Part shown: piece after piece, positions 23,514-34,108 of the stretch
Position numbering within the stretch: position 1 is the first letter of the stretch
Layout of the letters: every line of letters starts with the position of its first letter
Assembly (NCBI GenBank): GCA_050084985.1
Contig: JBITNC010000001.1
Span: 198,834,001-198,898,000 of the forward strand
Reading direction: 5' to 3'
Origin: Nageia nagi
Lineage: Eukaryota > Pinophyta
DNA: 64,000 bases
Made by a program: the position numbers and the translations under genes
The notes under the pieces: generated by a model
Database searches by the model: none
What the model saw: the letters and a program-made list of their open reading frames with translations, nothing else
What the model was told of the DNA's origin: nothing

Positions 23514-23525
23514 TTGTATCAGAGC
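23514..23525 (+). other. Copia primer binding site
   Basis: TTGTATCAGAGC lies two bases after the LTR, one change from the initiator-Met site TGGTATCAGAGC. Confidence 0.8.
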
Positions 23526-23641
23526 TTAAAGATCAAGGATTGAGTTTTTTTATTGGATTTGAAAACTGTGGGTGTTGTGTAAAAGTTTGAAAATATTTTT
23601 TACAAATCCAAGTTATGTTGAAGATCTATTGTAATGGAAAG

Positions 23642-25083
23642 AAACTGAAATTCAATACCAATCATTAAATTTTATGGGACTAATTATGAATATTGGAGCA
23701 TCAAGATTATGACATTCTTAGAAGGAAAATATTTATGGGAGATTGTAGAGGATGGCTACAAAGAGCCTGATGATTGGACTATTCTGAGTGAAGATACTAA
23801 AAAGCAAACTAAGGAGAAGAAGAAGAACTTCTTGTCTTTGTCTCATATTCAAGATGCTCTTGATAAGAGCATATTCCCATGAAACTCTACCCAAAAAATC
23901 ACTTTTGGTGCATGGAAAGCTTTGAAAGAAGGTTACCAAGTAAGTATAAAAGTGAAGGAGGTGAAGCTTTAGTCCCTAAGGGGATATTTTAAGAATCTCA
24001 AGCAGCATGAAAATGATAGTATGGATAATTATTGTGTAATATTTAAGACCATAGTGAAAAAAATGGCCACCCTTGGTGATGATATGGATAAAGCTTTGGT
24101 GATTAAGAAAGTCTTAAGGACTTTACTATCAAAATGGGATAATGTGGCTCTTATTATTGAAGAGACCAAAGACCTTTCCACCATGAAGTTTGATCAGTTA
24201 TTTGGCTCTATAACATCTCATGAATAGAGGTTTTTGAGAATATCCAACTCTAGTGCAAGTGAAGAACAAGCATTCTCATCTAGGAAGAATGAAAGCATAG
24301 TGGAAGAGGTCAAGGAAGAGGCTCTAGAGGTAGATTTCAGAATGGAAGAGGAGGAAGAAAAGGCTCTTTTGGAAGAGAAAGAGGTAGAGATCATATTCTT
24401 AATGGTTATCAAGCCAATAGTTCAAGTTCAAGAGGAGGAACTAGTTCCAAAGGTACATGAAGAGATAAAAATAATGTGCAATGTTATCATTATAACAAGT
24501 ATGGCCATTATGAGAGGGAGTGTAGACTCAAACAAGCCTCTCAAAATAGTAGTAGATTAGCCAATTATGGAGAAGAAGAATCCTATGAAGAGGATTACTT
24601 ATTTCATTCTATTTTACAAGAGAAGAATCATGAAGGCAAAGCACTTCTTCCACAAGACAAACTAGAAGATTTCATCAATGATGAAACTTGGGTTCTTGAT
24701 AGTAGTTGTTCGAGCAACATGACCAGAAAGAAGGAGCTCTTTTCATCTCTTGATCATTCCTATAGTTCTAGTATCAAACATGGGTATGAGAAAATATTGG
24801 AGGTGATTGCAAAGGGGGAAATGGTAGTTCCTACCAATAGAGGTATTATGAAGGTAAAAGAATATCTATTTTGCTCCTAATTTGAAACATTCTCTTTTAA
24901 GTGTTGGGAAAATGCTTGAAAATAATTACAAGTTAGTTTTTGAAAATAAAATGTGTAAAATATATGACATTAACAAAGGTGAAAGGATGGTTACTACAAT
25001 AAAAATTAATAAAAATAAACTTTTTCCCATCAATTTTGTTGATCAAGGGGGAGAATTTACTTATGTAAGCATTGATGATAATG
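23642..25083 (+). pseudogene. gag-pol: Copia gag and protease
   Basis: Gag starts just after the leader and contains KFYGTNYEYWSIKIMTF, then LEGKYLWEIVEDGY, a helical UBN2-type body (MDNYCVIFKTIVKKMATLG, VLRTLLSKWDNVA) and a knuckle at about 24477-24520 reading CYHYNKYGHYEREC, in which the second Cys is Tyr. The protease active site at about 24689-24715 reads WVLDSSCSSNM where the family has DSG, so the catalytic Gly is Ser. The frame then continues HSLLSVGKMLENNYKLVFEN toward integrase and stops at the element E insertion at 25084. Stops and frameshifts occur near 23880, 23970, 24225 and 24880. The product would be the capsid and maturation protease. Confidence 0.9.
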
Positions 25084-25088
25084 CGACT
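25084..25088 (+). other. Target site duplication of element E, left copy
   Basis: CGACT here and CAACT at 39927-39931. The copia frame across the joined flanks reads D-N-A-T-L then W (TGA here)-H-L, so CAACT is the original target. Confidence 0.9.
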
Positions 25089-25534
25089 TGTATTCTTCTA
25101 GAATAACACTCAAAAATTTGGGTAATTCTATTATTTTTTATTTTTCATTATTTAATTTTTTACTATTCGAGAGTTGTATATATAAGAGTACTTGAGGGGA
25201 AAATTCTTCTTTTAGAGTATTCATGAGTTATAAATTTTGTATTCTTTCATTACAAACTCATTTCTTTTCCTTAAGGTGTCGGGAGTCATTTTTTTAGTAT
25301 CCAAGGATTATGTAAATAAAGTTACCAAGAGTTTTGTCAATAAGACTTGTGTCAATTTTATATTCCTTTATTCTTTAGTGATCAAGAGTTGAGAGTGCCC
25401 AAGAATCATGTCATCTTCTCTAATATACTTAAGAATTCATGTATGTAAAAGTTCTCAAAATCATATTTGTTGCCTTAGATTCTTTGGGAATTGTTAGCAC
25501 AAATGTCCAAAACTTATACACATTTAGAGTTCCA

Positions 25535-26065
25535 CTTTTGAAGAATATCAATAGTGCCCATGGATTTTGAAGGATGACATAACAAGTTTTGGTAAAAATT
25601 AGTGGGTCCTAGAACAAGTAGTGGTGGATGCAAACTTTTGAAGAACATCAATAGAGCTCAACAATTTTGGGAGATGATATCATAGTTTTTGATCAAAATT
25701 AGTAGGTCCCAAAGAAAGCAATGGTGATTATAGATTTTTAAATAACATCAATAGAGCTCGATGATTTCAGAAGGTGACATTAGTTTTTTTGTGAAAATTA
25801 GCAGGTCCTAAAGAAATCAAAATTTTGATAGAGTCCATCAATCCTAAGAGATGACATCATGATTTTTAGCTAAAATTAGCATGTCCTAATAGAATCAAAA
25901 TATCAATAGAGCCTAGGGATTTTGAAGGATGACATTATAGTTTTGAATGAAAATAAGGGGGTACCAAAAGAATAAAAATATCAATAAAGCATGGGGATTT
26001 TGAAACATGATGTCATAGTTTTTGATGAAAATAAGCAAGTTCCAAAAGAACCAGATCATCAACAG
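25535..26065 (+). repeat. Degenerate tandem repeat inside the E LTR
   Basis: About six units of roughly 78-106 bp share ATCAATAGAGC, GGATGACATCATAG-like and AAAATTAGNAGGTCC-like words. The same array is in the 3' LTR at about 38290-38830, so it predates the insertion. Confidence 0.75.
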
Positions 26066-26671
26066 AGCCTAGAAGAACATAGAGCCTATCAAGCAAGTGA
26101 AAGAGTAGTGTAGGAGAAAGAACACTTGGGTCCACTTCATATTAAGTGTTTGACCCTTAAGGAGCTATTAATGTGTTGACACCAACTCATTTCTATATAA
26201 TAGTGGCAATTCTTCTTGATCCAAGCAAACATAATATCTATCAACCATCATTACTCTAATTACTAACATCCATAGTAGAGATCATAAAGATTATAGAGAA
26301 GTAGATAGTAGTTAATAAAGTATACAACCAATAAAGTATACAACCAATTGTATCAATCAATGTGCAATCAAATAACTACTTAATCAGCTACAGTGCTACC
26401 TTCAATCAATAATAGTGTTATATTGAATTAGCTATAAGGCTAAGGAAGGAACAATCAATGACATGTTACAAGGATTATGGCTTTATGGACATGGTTGACT
26501 AGAAGTTGCAAATTCCTAGATATTTTAGATAGTAATGTTGATTAGAAATTTTCCATTGTATAATCTAGCACAATTGTAACATTTATGTAAATAGTGTTAT
26601 TTTAGTTGTTTCATTCAATGCTAGTAGTAATGTATATTAATGAAACCCAACCACCCAATAGGGGGAAGTTG

Positions 26672-26679
26672 TATAAATA
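26672..26679 (+). promoter_or_regulatory. Probable core promoter TATA box of the E LTR
   Basis: TATAAATA in the context GGGGGAAGTTG-TATAAATA-GCT. The same context is kept at 39413-39420 in the 3' LTR although the LTRs have diverged. It lies about 510 bp before the LTR end, which is reasonable for R-U5. Confidence 0.65.
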
Positions 26680-27202
26680 GCTTGTTTTTAGGAATTAAGA
26701 AGGTTAGACATTTTAGAAAATTTGTCCTAATCTATAAAAGCAATTCACATATGATAATACAAATAGACAATGCCTTTCCCTCTTGCAACAAAGTCACTGT
26801 TGTTGCTTTTGTAAATGTTATGTGTGAAATATTTTCTTTAAATTATGGTTATGTATTATGATTGTGAGACCCCAAGTGCAAGATAGTTTGCTATTCTTAA
26901 TCTTAGCTATGAATTGCTACCTATGCTCTAATGCTCAAGTTATAAATCTCCTATTTTAGTTGTTTATTTGCTATTCTTTTTCCTGTAACTCTCCATCTTT
27001 TTATCCCTTTCTTGTTATTTTTGACCTCAAATATAGATAGGAACTAGCCTATAAATTAGAGATTGATCAAAAAACCAACATGAGCACATCCCCACCACCT
27101 TTTTCTCTTTTAAGGAACCTACCATTGTGAGAAGTGGTGAACATTATTAAACCAAACCCTTGAGGTTATGCTATACCAATCAATAATAGAAAGTTCCCTT
27201 TT

Positions 27203-27220
27203 TGGCATGCTCGATGGGAC
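27203..27220 (+). other. Candidate primer binding site of element E
   Basis: TGGCATGCTCGATGGGAC begins with TGG and follows the LTR after a 17-base gap. The tRNA is not assigned. Confidence 0.5.
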
Positions 27221-27712
27221 ACATGCTAAATATCATATCTAGCAGGTGTTGTTAGGCTTGATAGCCTCATATAGTGGGTTATCCAAGATTATAAGGTTTT
27301 TGTTACCTTATTAGTGACTTTATTATCAACCAGTCAAAATTTTTTGAACCCTAGCACCTCCAAAATGTAGACTAACTAGAAGTAGTGCCAAAAATTCCCT
27401 TAGATTTTAGAATGTAACTAACTAGAAGTAGTGCCAAAAATTCTAGAATGTAGACTAACTAGAATTGTAAGAGAGTTGTATTTGTGAGAGAAGTAAAGAT
27501 CTAGTTAGTGTATGTACTCCTAGTTGGAGGAACCACTTTACATCTTGTGTTGTGAGATTGCTTTGTGTATTTTCTGGATGTAATTATGAGCTTTCATGTG
27601 ATCTTGGTAGTTTAGGAATTATCTTGTTAGTGTTATTTCCTTCATTAGACATCCTAGATTTCAAGAGCTATCACTTCCTTATAGGAGGATTAGATGAAAG
27701 ATATCTTGGGTT

Positions 27713-29100
27713 ATGTCTCCTTTGATCCCTTTAAGGGCTACCCCTTTGTCAATTGTATTTGAATTCCTAAAAAATCATTCACCTCCTATACATTCTCCAA
27801 GTATGGCTCAACCAATAGATTTTCTTGCTTGGAATAATATTCATGCTTTGGTTGTAGCTACTAATTCACCACCTATACCTCAAGTAGCTTTTAAAGTTTT
27901 GCCTAAGTATGATGGATCTGAAAACATGCCATATGAGAACTATCAAAATGTATCATTATTAGATTCAAGCTTTGAAATTACTGATAAAACTATGATGAGA
28001 AGGTTACTATCATACTCTTTTGAAGGTAAAGTAGTCAAATGGTTCAGAACTCTCACACCCCAATCTATAAATTCATGGGAAGAGTTGTGTCAGGCCTTGA
28101 TTAAAAGATTTTCTATAGATGGTGATGATAGCACATTCCTTAGCCTCATAGCATGTATCAAAAGACATATACATGAATCTATTAATGATTTTAATATTAG
28201 ATTTGAGAGAACATGGAAATCTATACCCATAAAGATTAGACCAACAAATGCTCAAGCTCTGGTATATTATGAAAAAGCTTTTCTTTCTAACCTTACTATG
28301 CTTATTTTTATGTTAGGAGATACATTCTTAGATGTTTACCAGATAACAAAGATTGTAGAATATACCTTGGTTTCCTCTAATAAAATGTAGCTCAAAATAA
28401 TCATGCTTGTATTTCCAAGTTTACCTCCTAAGCAAGCTCTACAAATAGGTCACCTTGGAGTTCTAGCCTTACCACCTCCTTCCAAACCTACTATTTAAAA
28501 TTAGCTACTAGCATTACCTAATCCTGCATCCACAAGCATTGGTACTGAACCTAAATTTCAAGAAGATGAAGAATAAGGTAGTTGGAGATAACTATCAAAA
28601 ATCTAACCAACAAGCTCATGCTACAAGAAAGGTAGAATCATGGTTTTAATTATAGAAGATATGATAATCAGTATCAACCAAGATTCCAACCCCAAGTCAA
28701 CCAACTAGAATAGTCTAATCCTCCTAAAATAATTAAGAATGCTATTATGACCAATTCTATAGATAGTGCTACTTTGAGCATTACAGAATGGTGTCCACCA
28801 TGTTCAGATCCTCATTTTCTAGATTCATGTGCAGTATATCAACATTAGTATTTGGAGTTACATTCTAACTAGAAGGTAGAACCTACTTTAGATCCTACTA
28901 TTGGCCTTAAAATAGTTAACTTTTGGATTCCAAAATATGTTGGAGGATAAGCAAATTATGTTCAAAGTAGAGCAACTTCTTTAGCAACCCCATAGAAACC
29001 TTAAGCCACTCAGTAGTATCAATCTCCCACTCAAGCCCAACCTGAACCTAAGAAAGCTAAGACTCTCTTAGCTCAACCTCAAAATCAATGTCATTAAGTC
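27713..29100 (+). pseudogene. gag: Element E gag
   Basis: An open stretch of 225 codons (27713-28390) carries the Retrotrans_gag fold: FKVLPKYDGSENMPYENYQN, then RRLLSYSFEGKVVKWFRTL, SWEELCQALIKRFS and a C-terminal helix with FNIRFERTWKSIPIK. Downstream, after several stops, a cysteine cluster CPPCSDPHFLDSC at about 28795-28835 looks like a zinc knuckle with shortened spacing, followed by Gln/Pro-rich sequence (PTQAQPEPKKAK). Gag is the particle protein. The initiating ATG at 27713 is the first of the open frame; an earlier start cannot be excluded. Confidence 0.85.
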
Positions 29101-29469
29101 TTATTTAACCTAGGTACTATTCCATTAAGTTCAGATACTATTTCATCAAACCTAGGTACTAGTGCCCCAGGTGAAACAAACCCTACTACAATAAGAAAAC
29201 AAGTCCTAGAGAAAGAAAGACTTGGTATGTTGAGATATCCTTTCATCACTTATTATCATAAAAAATTCTACTCAATATTTCAAAACACATCAGCAAGCAT
29301 AACTAATTCCATCCCATATGCTCTATATAATATTATGAAAGAATTGAAGAAAACTCCTTCTAGGATGATAATGTTTGATGCATTAAAGATACCAAGTCAA
29401 TTAGATCTTCTGCAAGAAGCTTTCAAGTTAATAAATAGTTAAAAAAGGATAAATGAAGCAAATCTTATC

Positions 29470-29880
29470 TATGTTGTGTTTAAAGTTATCCCTCCAGCTC
29501 TAATAGGTGTAATAAGACCCCCACCTTTCTATTTATCCCTAAGATTAGAAGGTTGGGTAGTAAATAATTGTATGATTGATATTAGAGCTGCCATAATTGT
29601 TATCCCTAAATCTGTTGCAAATGAAATGAAATTGTACATTACAAGATGCATTGATAGTGTCATATAGTTAGATTCTTCTTTAGTAGATGTTGTTGGTAGT
29701 GTTAAAGGTGTTTAAATAACCTTGAATGCCTTCCTTTATATTCATGTTGTCCAAGACATTATTGTAGTTGATCTTCCACCTCTATTCAGAATTTGTCTTT
29801 CTAGAGAATTTATTGCTAAATTGGAAGGGTACCTAGCCTTAGACTATAGTCATCTTCTACTTCCATTATAAAACAAATAA
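29470..29880 (+). pseudogene. pol: Element E protease
   Basis: The frame reads LEGWVVNNCMIDIRAAIIVI. The family has a D-[ST]-G motif at this site; here the Asp is present but the next two residues are Ile and Arg, so it is inactive. The flap and C-terminal part (DIIVVDLPPLFRICLSREFI) match the pattern of retropepsins of plant Ty3/gypsy elements. It sits between gag and the upstream RNase H-like domain. Confidence 0.7.
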
Positions 29881-30119
29881 GTGAAGATTCTAAATGAAGG
29901 CACTAAAACTATTCATCTCAAGAGGATCAATAAAGTAAATTATATAAATGATCCATAACCAGTGGAGATATTTGAAAGTGACACACTAATGGAATCACTA
30001 CTAATAATTGAAGTTATATCAACTAATGATTTGAATTATTAGGTCACAAATGCTGGCATGGTCAATTATTATCTATATGAGAAAGCTCAACCAATTTTAG
30101 TTACTACTAATAAAGAACA

Positions 30120-30510
30120 TGAGGTATGGATGATGTATTTTTATGGTTCTTGATGTAGAAATGGATGTGAAATTGGATTTGTCTTCAAATCTTCTAAGGG
30201 GGCTACCAAAAGATTCTCCTTCCAATTCACATGGACCTATACAAAAAATGTTACTAAGTATGAAGCCCTTTATTTAGGGTTATCTAAAGTAATTATTATA
30301 GGCATTAGATGCCTGATTATCCATGGTGATTTTTAATTGGTCATAAAGCAAGTCAAAAATTAGATCAATGCAAAGCACCATTATATAAAGAACTACAAAA
30401 ATAGAGTGTGGGATTTATTAGAGTCATTTTTAGCTGTCAATTTTGTATTTATTCCTAGAAGGCACAACCAAGTAGCTGATGCACTTGCTAGAAGATGAGC
30501 ACATTATAAC
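30120..30510 (+). pseudogene. pol: Element E RNase H-like domain located upstream of RT
   Basis: The frame reads WMMYFYGS (family FDGS; the first catalytic Asp is Tyr), TKYEALYLGLSKVIIIG (the usual Glu of AE is Lys), IHGDF (third acidic residue kept) and RRHNQVADALARR (C-terminal His and Asp kept). This spacing and the NQVADALAR end are those of an RNase H fold of the archaeal/plant type found as the second RNase H of Tat elements. It lies before RT, whereas a separate RNase H follows RT at 31770. In ordinary Ty3/gypsy pol, RNase H comes only after RT. The domain identity is well supported; the function in this place is inference. Confidence 0.75.
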
Positions 30511-30959
30511 TCTGCTCATCATAAAAGAGGAGCTCTTGGAGTCAAAGTTTAGTGTAGACCTTTAGTACCTAATGTTGCAAACTTCTATTAGGTATTTGAC
30601 TCTGATGAGCATATTATCAACTTCCTTGTAGATGAAGTAGTGGCTCACACTTTTAGTACTTAGAAAATACTTGATTATTTTTAAGAATTAGATGTCATTC
30701 AACTTAGAAATAATGTAATACTCAAAGGATTGATCTCTTTTGAAAGATTATTTGATTCAAAAGATGTCCTAAAGGCCAAGTCTTTGGTCATATTGAAGGA
30801 GAATTATGTTGAGTTGGAGGTAGAGCTTGATAAGTACATAAAAGTTGATTTAGAGTGTTTTTTTGTAGGAAAGGATACTATGTCTCATATCTATCATGAG
30901 TTTTCCTAGGTGATTGCTTGGACTTATGATGATCTTAATACATATGATAAAGACATCAT

Positions 30960-31660
30960 CTAACACATGCTTGAGCTTGAACCAGAAGCTAAACCATATA
31001 GGCAAAAATAGAGACCAATAAATCCAAAAATAGAAGCTATGAAATAGGAGTTAATCAAGCTTCTTGATTCAAAAATTATTTATCCCATTAAGAATTCTTC
31101 TTGGGTTGCAAATTTAGTTCCTATGAGAAAGAAAAGTAGAGAAATCAAACTTTGTGTTGATTTTAGAAATTTGAATAAAGTGTCCCTAAAAGATAATTAT
31201 GCTCTCCCTCCTATAGAGTAGATCCTACAAATAGTAGTTGAAGCTTGCTATTTTTCAATGATAGATTGTTACTCAAGATTTAACCAAATTTGGGTGAAGG
31301 ATGAAGATCAGTTCAAAACACTATTTACAACCAAATGGGAGACATTTGCTTTTCAAAGGATGCCATTTGGTCTTTCTAATGCAGGAGCTACTTTTGAAAG
31401 AGCCATAGATCATGCATTTGGTGAGCTAATAAATAAGATTATATTGATCTATCTAGATGATATCATTGTCTTCTCTAAAAGTAGAAGTTATCACCTGGAA
31501 CATCTAAGATTAGTATTTGAAAAATGCATGAAATTTAGCATTTCAATCAACCCAAAAAAGTCAATTTTTATGGTCAACCAAGGAAAGTTACTTGGCCACA
31601 TTGTTTGAAAGGAGGGGCTAGCAATTGATCCAGATAGAGTAAAAGCTATATAAGCATTAC
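30960..31660 (+). pseudogene. pol: Element E reverse transcriptase
   Basis: RT motifs appear in order: ELIKLLDSKIIYPIKNSSWV, IKLCVDFRNLNKVSLKDNYA, FQRMPFGLSNAGATFERAID, LIYLDDIIVFSK with YLDD at 31450-31461, and the thumb GLAIDPDRVKAI. The 116-codon open stretch 31258-31608 covers the palm. The catalytic aspartates are kept, but stops (TAG, TGA) lie on both sides. RT copies element RNA into cDNA. Confidence 0.9.
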
Positions 31661-32330
31661 CTTTTCCCTCTAACAAGAAGGCCTTACAGTCATTCCTTGG
31701 TCAAATCAATTTTGGTAGGAAATTTATTAATAAGTTTTTAGAAATTGTATCTCCAATCACTTCAATGTTAAAGAAAGATGTTGTATTTTCCTGGTCTTAT
31801 GAAGCACAAATAGCCTTCAAAGAGATAAAAAAAGGCTATAACAAAATCTCCTATGCTTAAAAACCTTTATATGTCAAAAGATTTCATCATGTATGCACAG
31901 GGAGTATACAAGAGCATTGCTGTAATTCTTGCATAGAAGGATGATAATAATGAAGAACACATGATTACTTTTCATAGTCAAACACTGCATCAACATCAGA
32001 AAAGGTACTCATTTATTGAAAAGTAAGTGTTTTCCATTATGAAAGGCCTTAAAAAGTTCAAGCATTATGTATCCCACAATAGAATCCTTATAGATACTAT
32101 TCATCCAGGTGTAAGAAATTATATTATACAAGGAGATCTAGGTGAAGGAAAACCTAGTTGGATTACTAAAATAATAGAATATGATATAGAGATCAAGCTA
32201 ACCAAGCTGATCAGAGGTAGGGATCTTTGTGCAAGTAGGGCTAAAGCTTTACATATGATTGCTCTTATGGAGGATGAGCAATAACTTAATCAAGAAAGCT
32301 ATTAGATTAAGCAAATTATAATCTATTTTC
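31661..32330 (+). pseudogene. pol: Element E RT connection and canonical RNase H
   Basis: After the RT thumb the frame reads LQSFLGQINFGRKFINKF, then VFSWSYEAQIAFKEIKK, a one-base shift at ~31830, then the RT-linked RNase H body with IEKVFSIMKGLKKFKHYV (a stop in place of the first V-preceding residue) and ITKIIEYDIEIKLTKLIRG to 32284. This is the usual RNase H following RT in Ty3/gypsy, so E carries two RNase H-like domains. Confidence 0.8.
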
Positions 32331-32379
32331 AAATGGTAATTACCCTAAAGCTCTAGACAGATTCCAAAAAAGGAGATTC

Positions 32380-33560
32380 ATGTTGCATGCCCTTAAATTC
32401 ATCATGATAAATGACCACTTGTATAGAAATTTTTTTGATCAAACCCTTCTCAGATGTGTTACTCAAGATGAATCCCATAGAATATTATATGAATTTCATT
32501 ATGAATTCTCTGATGGGCATTATGGTGGATCAACTACAATAGCAAAGGTATTACAAGCTAGATATTATTGGCCCACTATATTTTAGGATTCATTCAAGAT
32601 TGCATGAGAATATGATAAGTACAATAGATTTATGGAAAAAAGAAGACAAGCTACCATGCCTCTCAAACCTATGGTAGTCGAAGAGCCTTTTCAATAGTGG
32701 GCTATGGAATTTACTAGTGTCATAAATCCAAATTCCTTAGTAGGCCACAAGTTTATTTTGATTGCAATAGATTAGTTCACTAGATGGTGAAAAGCTATGC
32801 CATGCAAAAATGCAGATCAAGAAGCGATGATAGAAATGATTAAAAGGATAATCACCCATTTTGGAATCCCATATATTATAGTGTTAGATAATGGTTTGGC
32901 ATTTATAGGAGGTAATATGTTAATCTTTGTAGCTCAAAATGGAATCTATTGGTTATTCTCTTCAAACTATTACCCATAAGGTAACAGGATAACTAAATAA
33001 ACTAACAAAAATCTAACCTAGAATATCAAGAGAATAATTGAAAGAAATCCCAAATAGTGCCATACATAGTTGGAATATGCATTATAGACTGATAGAAGTA
33101 GTATAAAATAGTAATAAAAACATCCCCATATGCATTGGTATATGGTAAAAGACCAGTGTTGCCAATACACATGGAGTTATTAGCTTTAAAAATCTTGCAA
33201 GAAATGGAAGACCATGACTTTGATCCATTACAGTCTAGATATAATCAGCTCCTAAAATTGGAGGAAGAATGAAACAAAGCATATGAGTCATTCTAGCATT
33301 GCCAGCACATCATCAAGAGGTGGTTTGATAAGAAAAATTCTTCCCAAGTGAAGTTTGAACCAAGTGATATTATCCTCAAATAAGATGAGGAAAGAGCAAA
33401 ACCCAAAAGACACCAAAAAATTGACTCTTTAAAGTGGGCCTTACATCATTACCCAGGCTATGCAAAATAATGCATTCAAGTTGTAGGATGTTATTGGGTC
33501 CTAGGAATTACCTATTCCCATTAACAAATTTATTTAAAACATTATCGAGTGATAAGGTAA
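32380..33560 (+). pseudogene. pol: Element E integrase
   Basis: The N-terminal zinc region ends GHYGGSTTIAKVLQARYYWP; the expected CxxC is lost (YDKYNRF). The core begins EEPFQ-stop-WAMEFTSVINP, where the family has Asp before Phe (here Glu), and the second Asp is kept (IVLDNGLAF). The region of the third acidic residue is frame-shifted. The C-terminal part continues to ~33560 with SQVKFEPSDII and a basic stretch. It is not able to catalyse integration. Confidence 0.8.
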
Positions 33561-34108
33561 GCTTGTATTCCCTGCAAGGCATTATATAGTGTAAATATTA
33601 TGTGGTAAATATATATATATATAGTTGCATAATTTTCAAAAAAGTAAATAGTCTTTAATAATCAAATTTAATTCAATATTATTAGGAGTTAATGTTGGTG
33701 TACTGCTTAGTTGTTAACTTTAATTCAACTTAGTCAAGAGTTAATGTTGGCATGTTGCTCTACTATCATTGAATTAAATAGCATTTAAGAAAAAATTTCC
33801 TTGAATTTCATGAACCATCATATAAGTACAACAAATTAAGTTTGGTGTGCTTTGAATTTACTAATTCAGCCTATGTCAGCTCAATCTATACAATGTGTGA
33901 GTCTCAAGATCCTCAAAAAGTACTTATCATTAATGGAAATCTTACCAACCTTAGATAAATAAAACTACTCCCATACTCTTTTGTTCAACACTTAGCAGAT
34001 TTTGAGCACTTAAGTTTCTAGAGCATTCAAGATTAGAGTTTTTAGATCTAAGTTGTCTTGAGAAAGGAAAAGGTTACAGGACCTTGCATCACCTAGACTA
34101 CTATTTTA
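33561..34108 (+). other. Non-coding spacer after E integrase
   Basis: AT-rich. It holds a TA microsatellite near 33608 and a repeated word GAGTTAATGTTGG at about 33685 and 33741. No gene is seen. Confidence 0.5.

Larger units (their letters stand above)
25089..27185 (+). repeat. 5' LTR of element E
   Basis: It starts TGTATTCTTCTAGAATAA and ends TCAATA (TCAACA in the other LTR). It contains a degenerate tandem repeat at about 25535-26065 and a conserved TATA box at 26672-26679. Another TATA-like word, GTATATATAAGAG, lies near 25177 in both LTRs. Short ORFs such as 26640-26861 lie in the LTR and are not genes. Confidence 0.9.
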
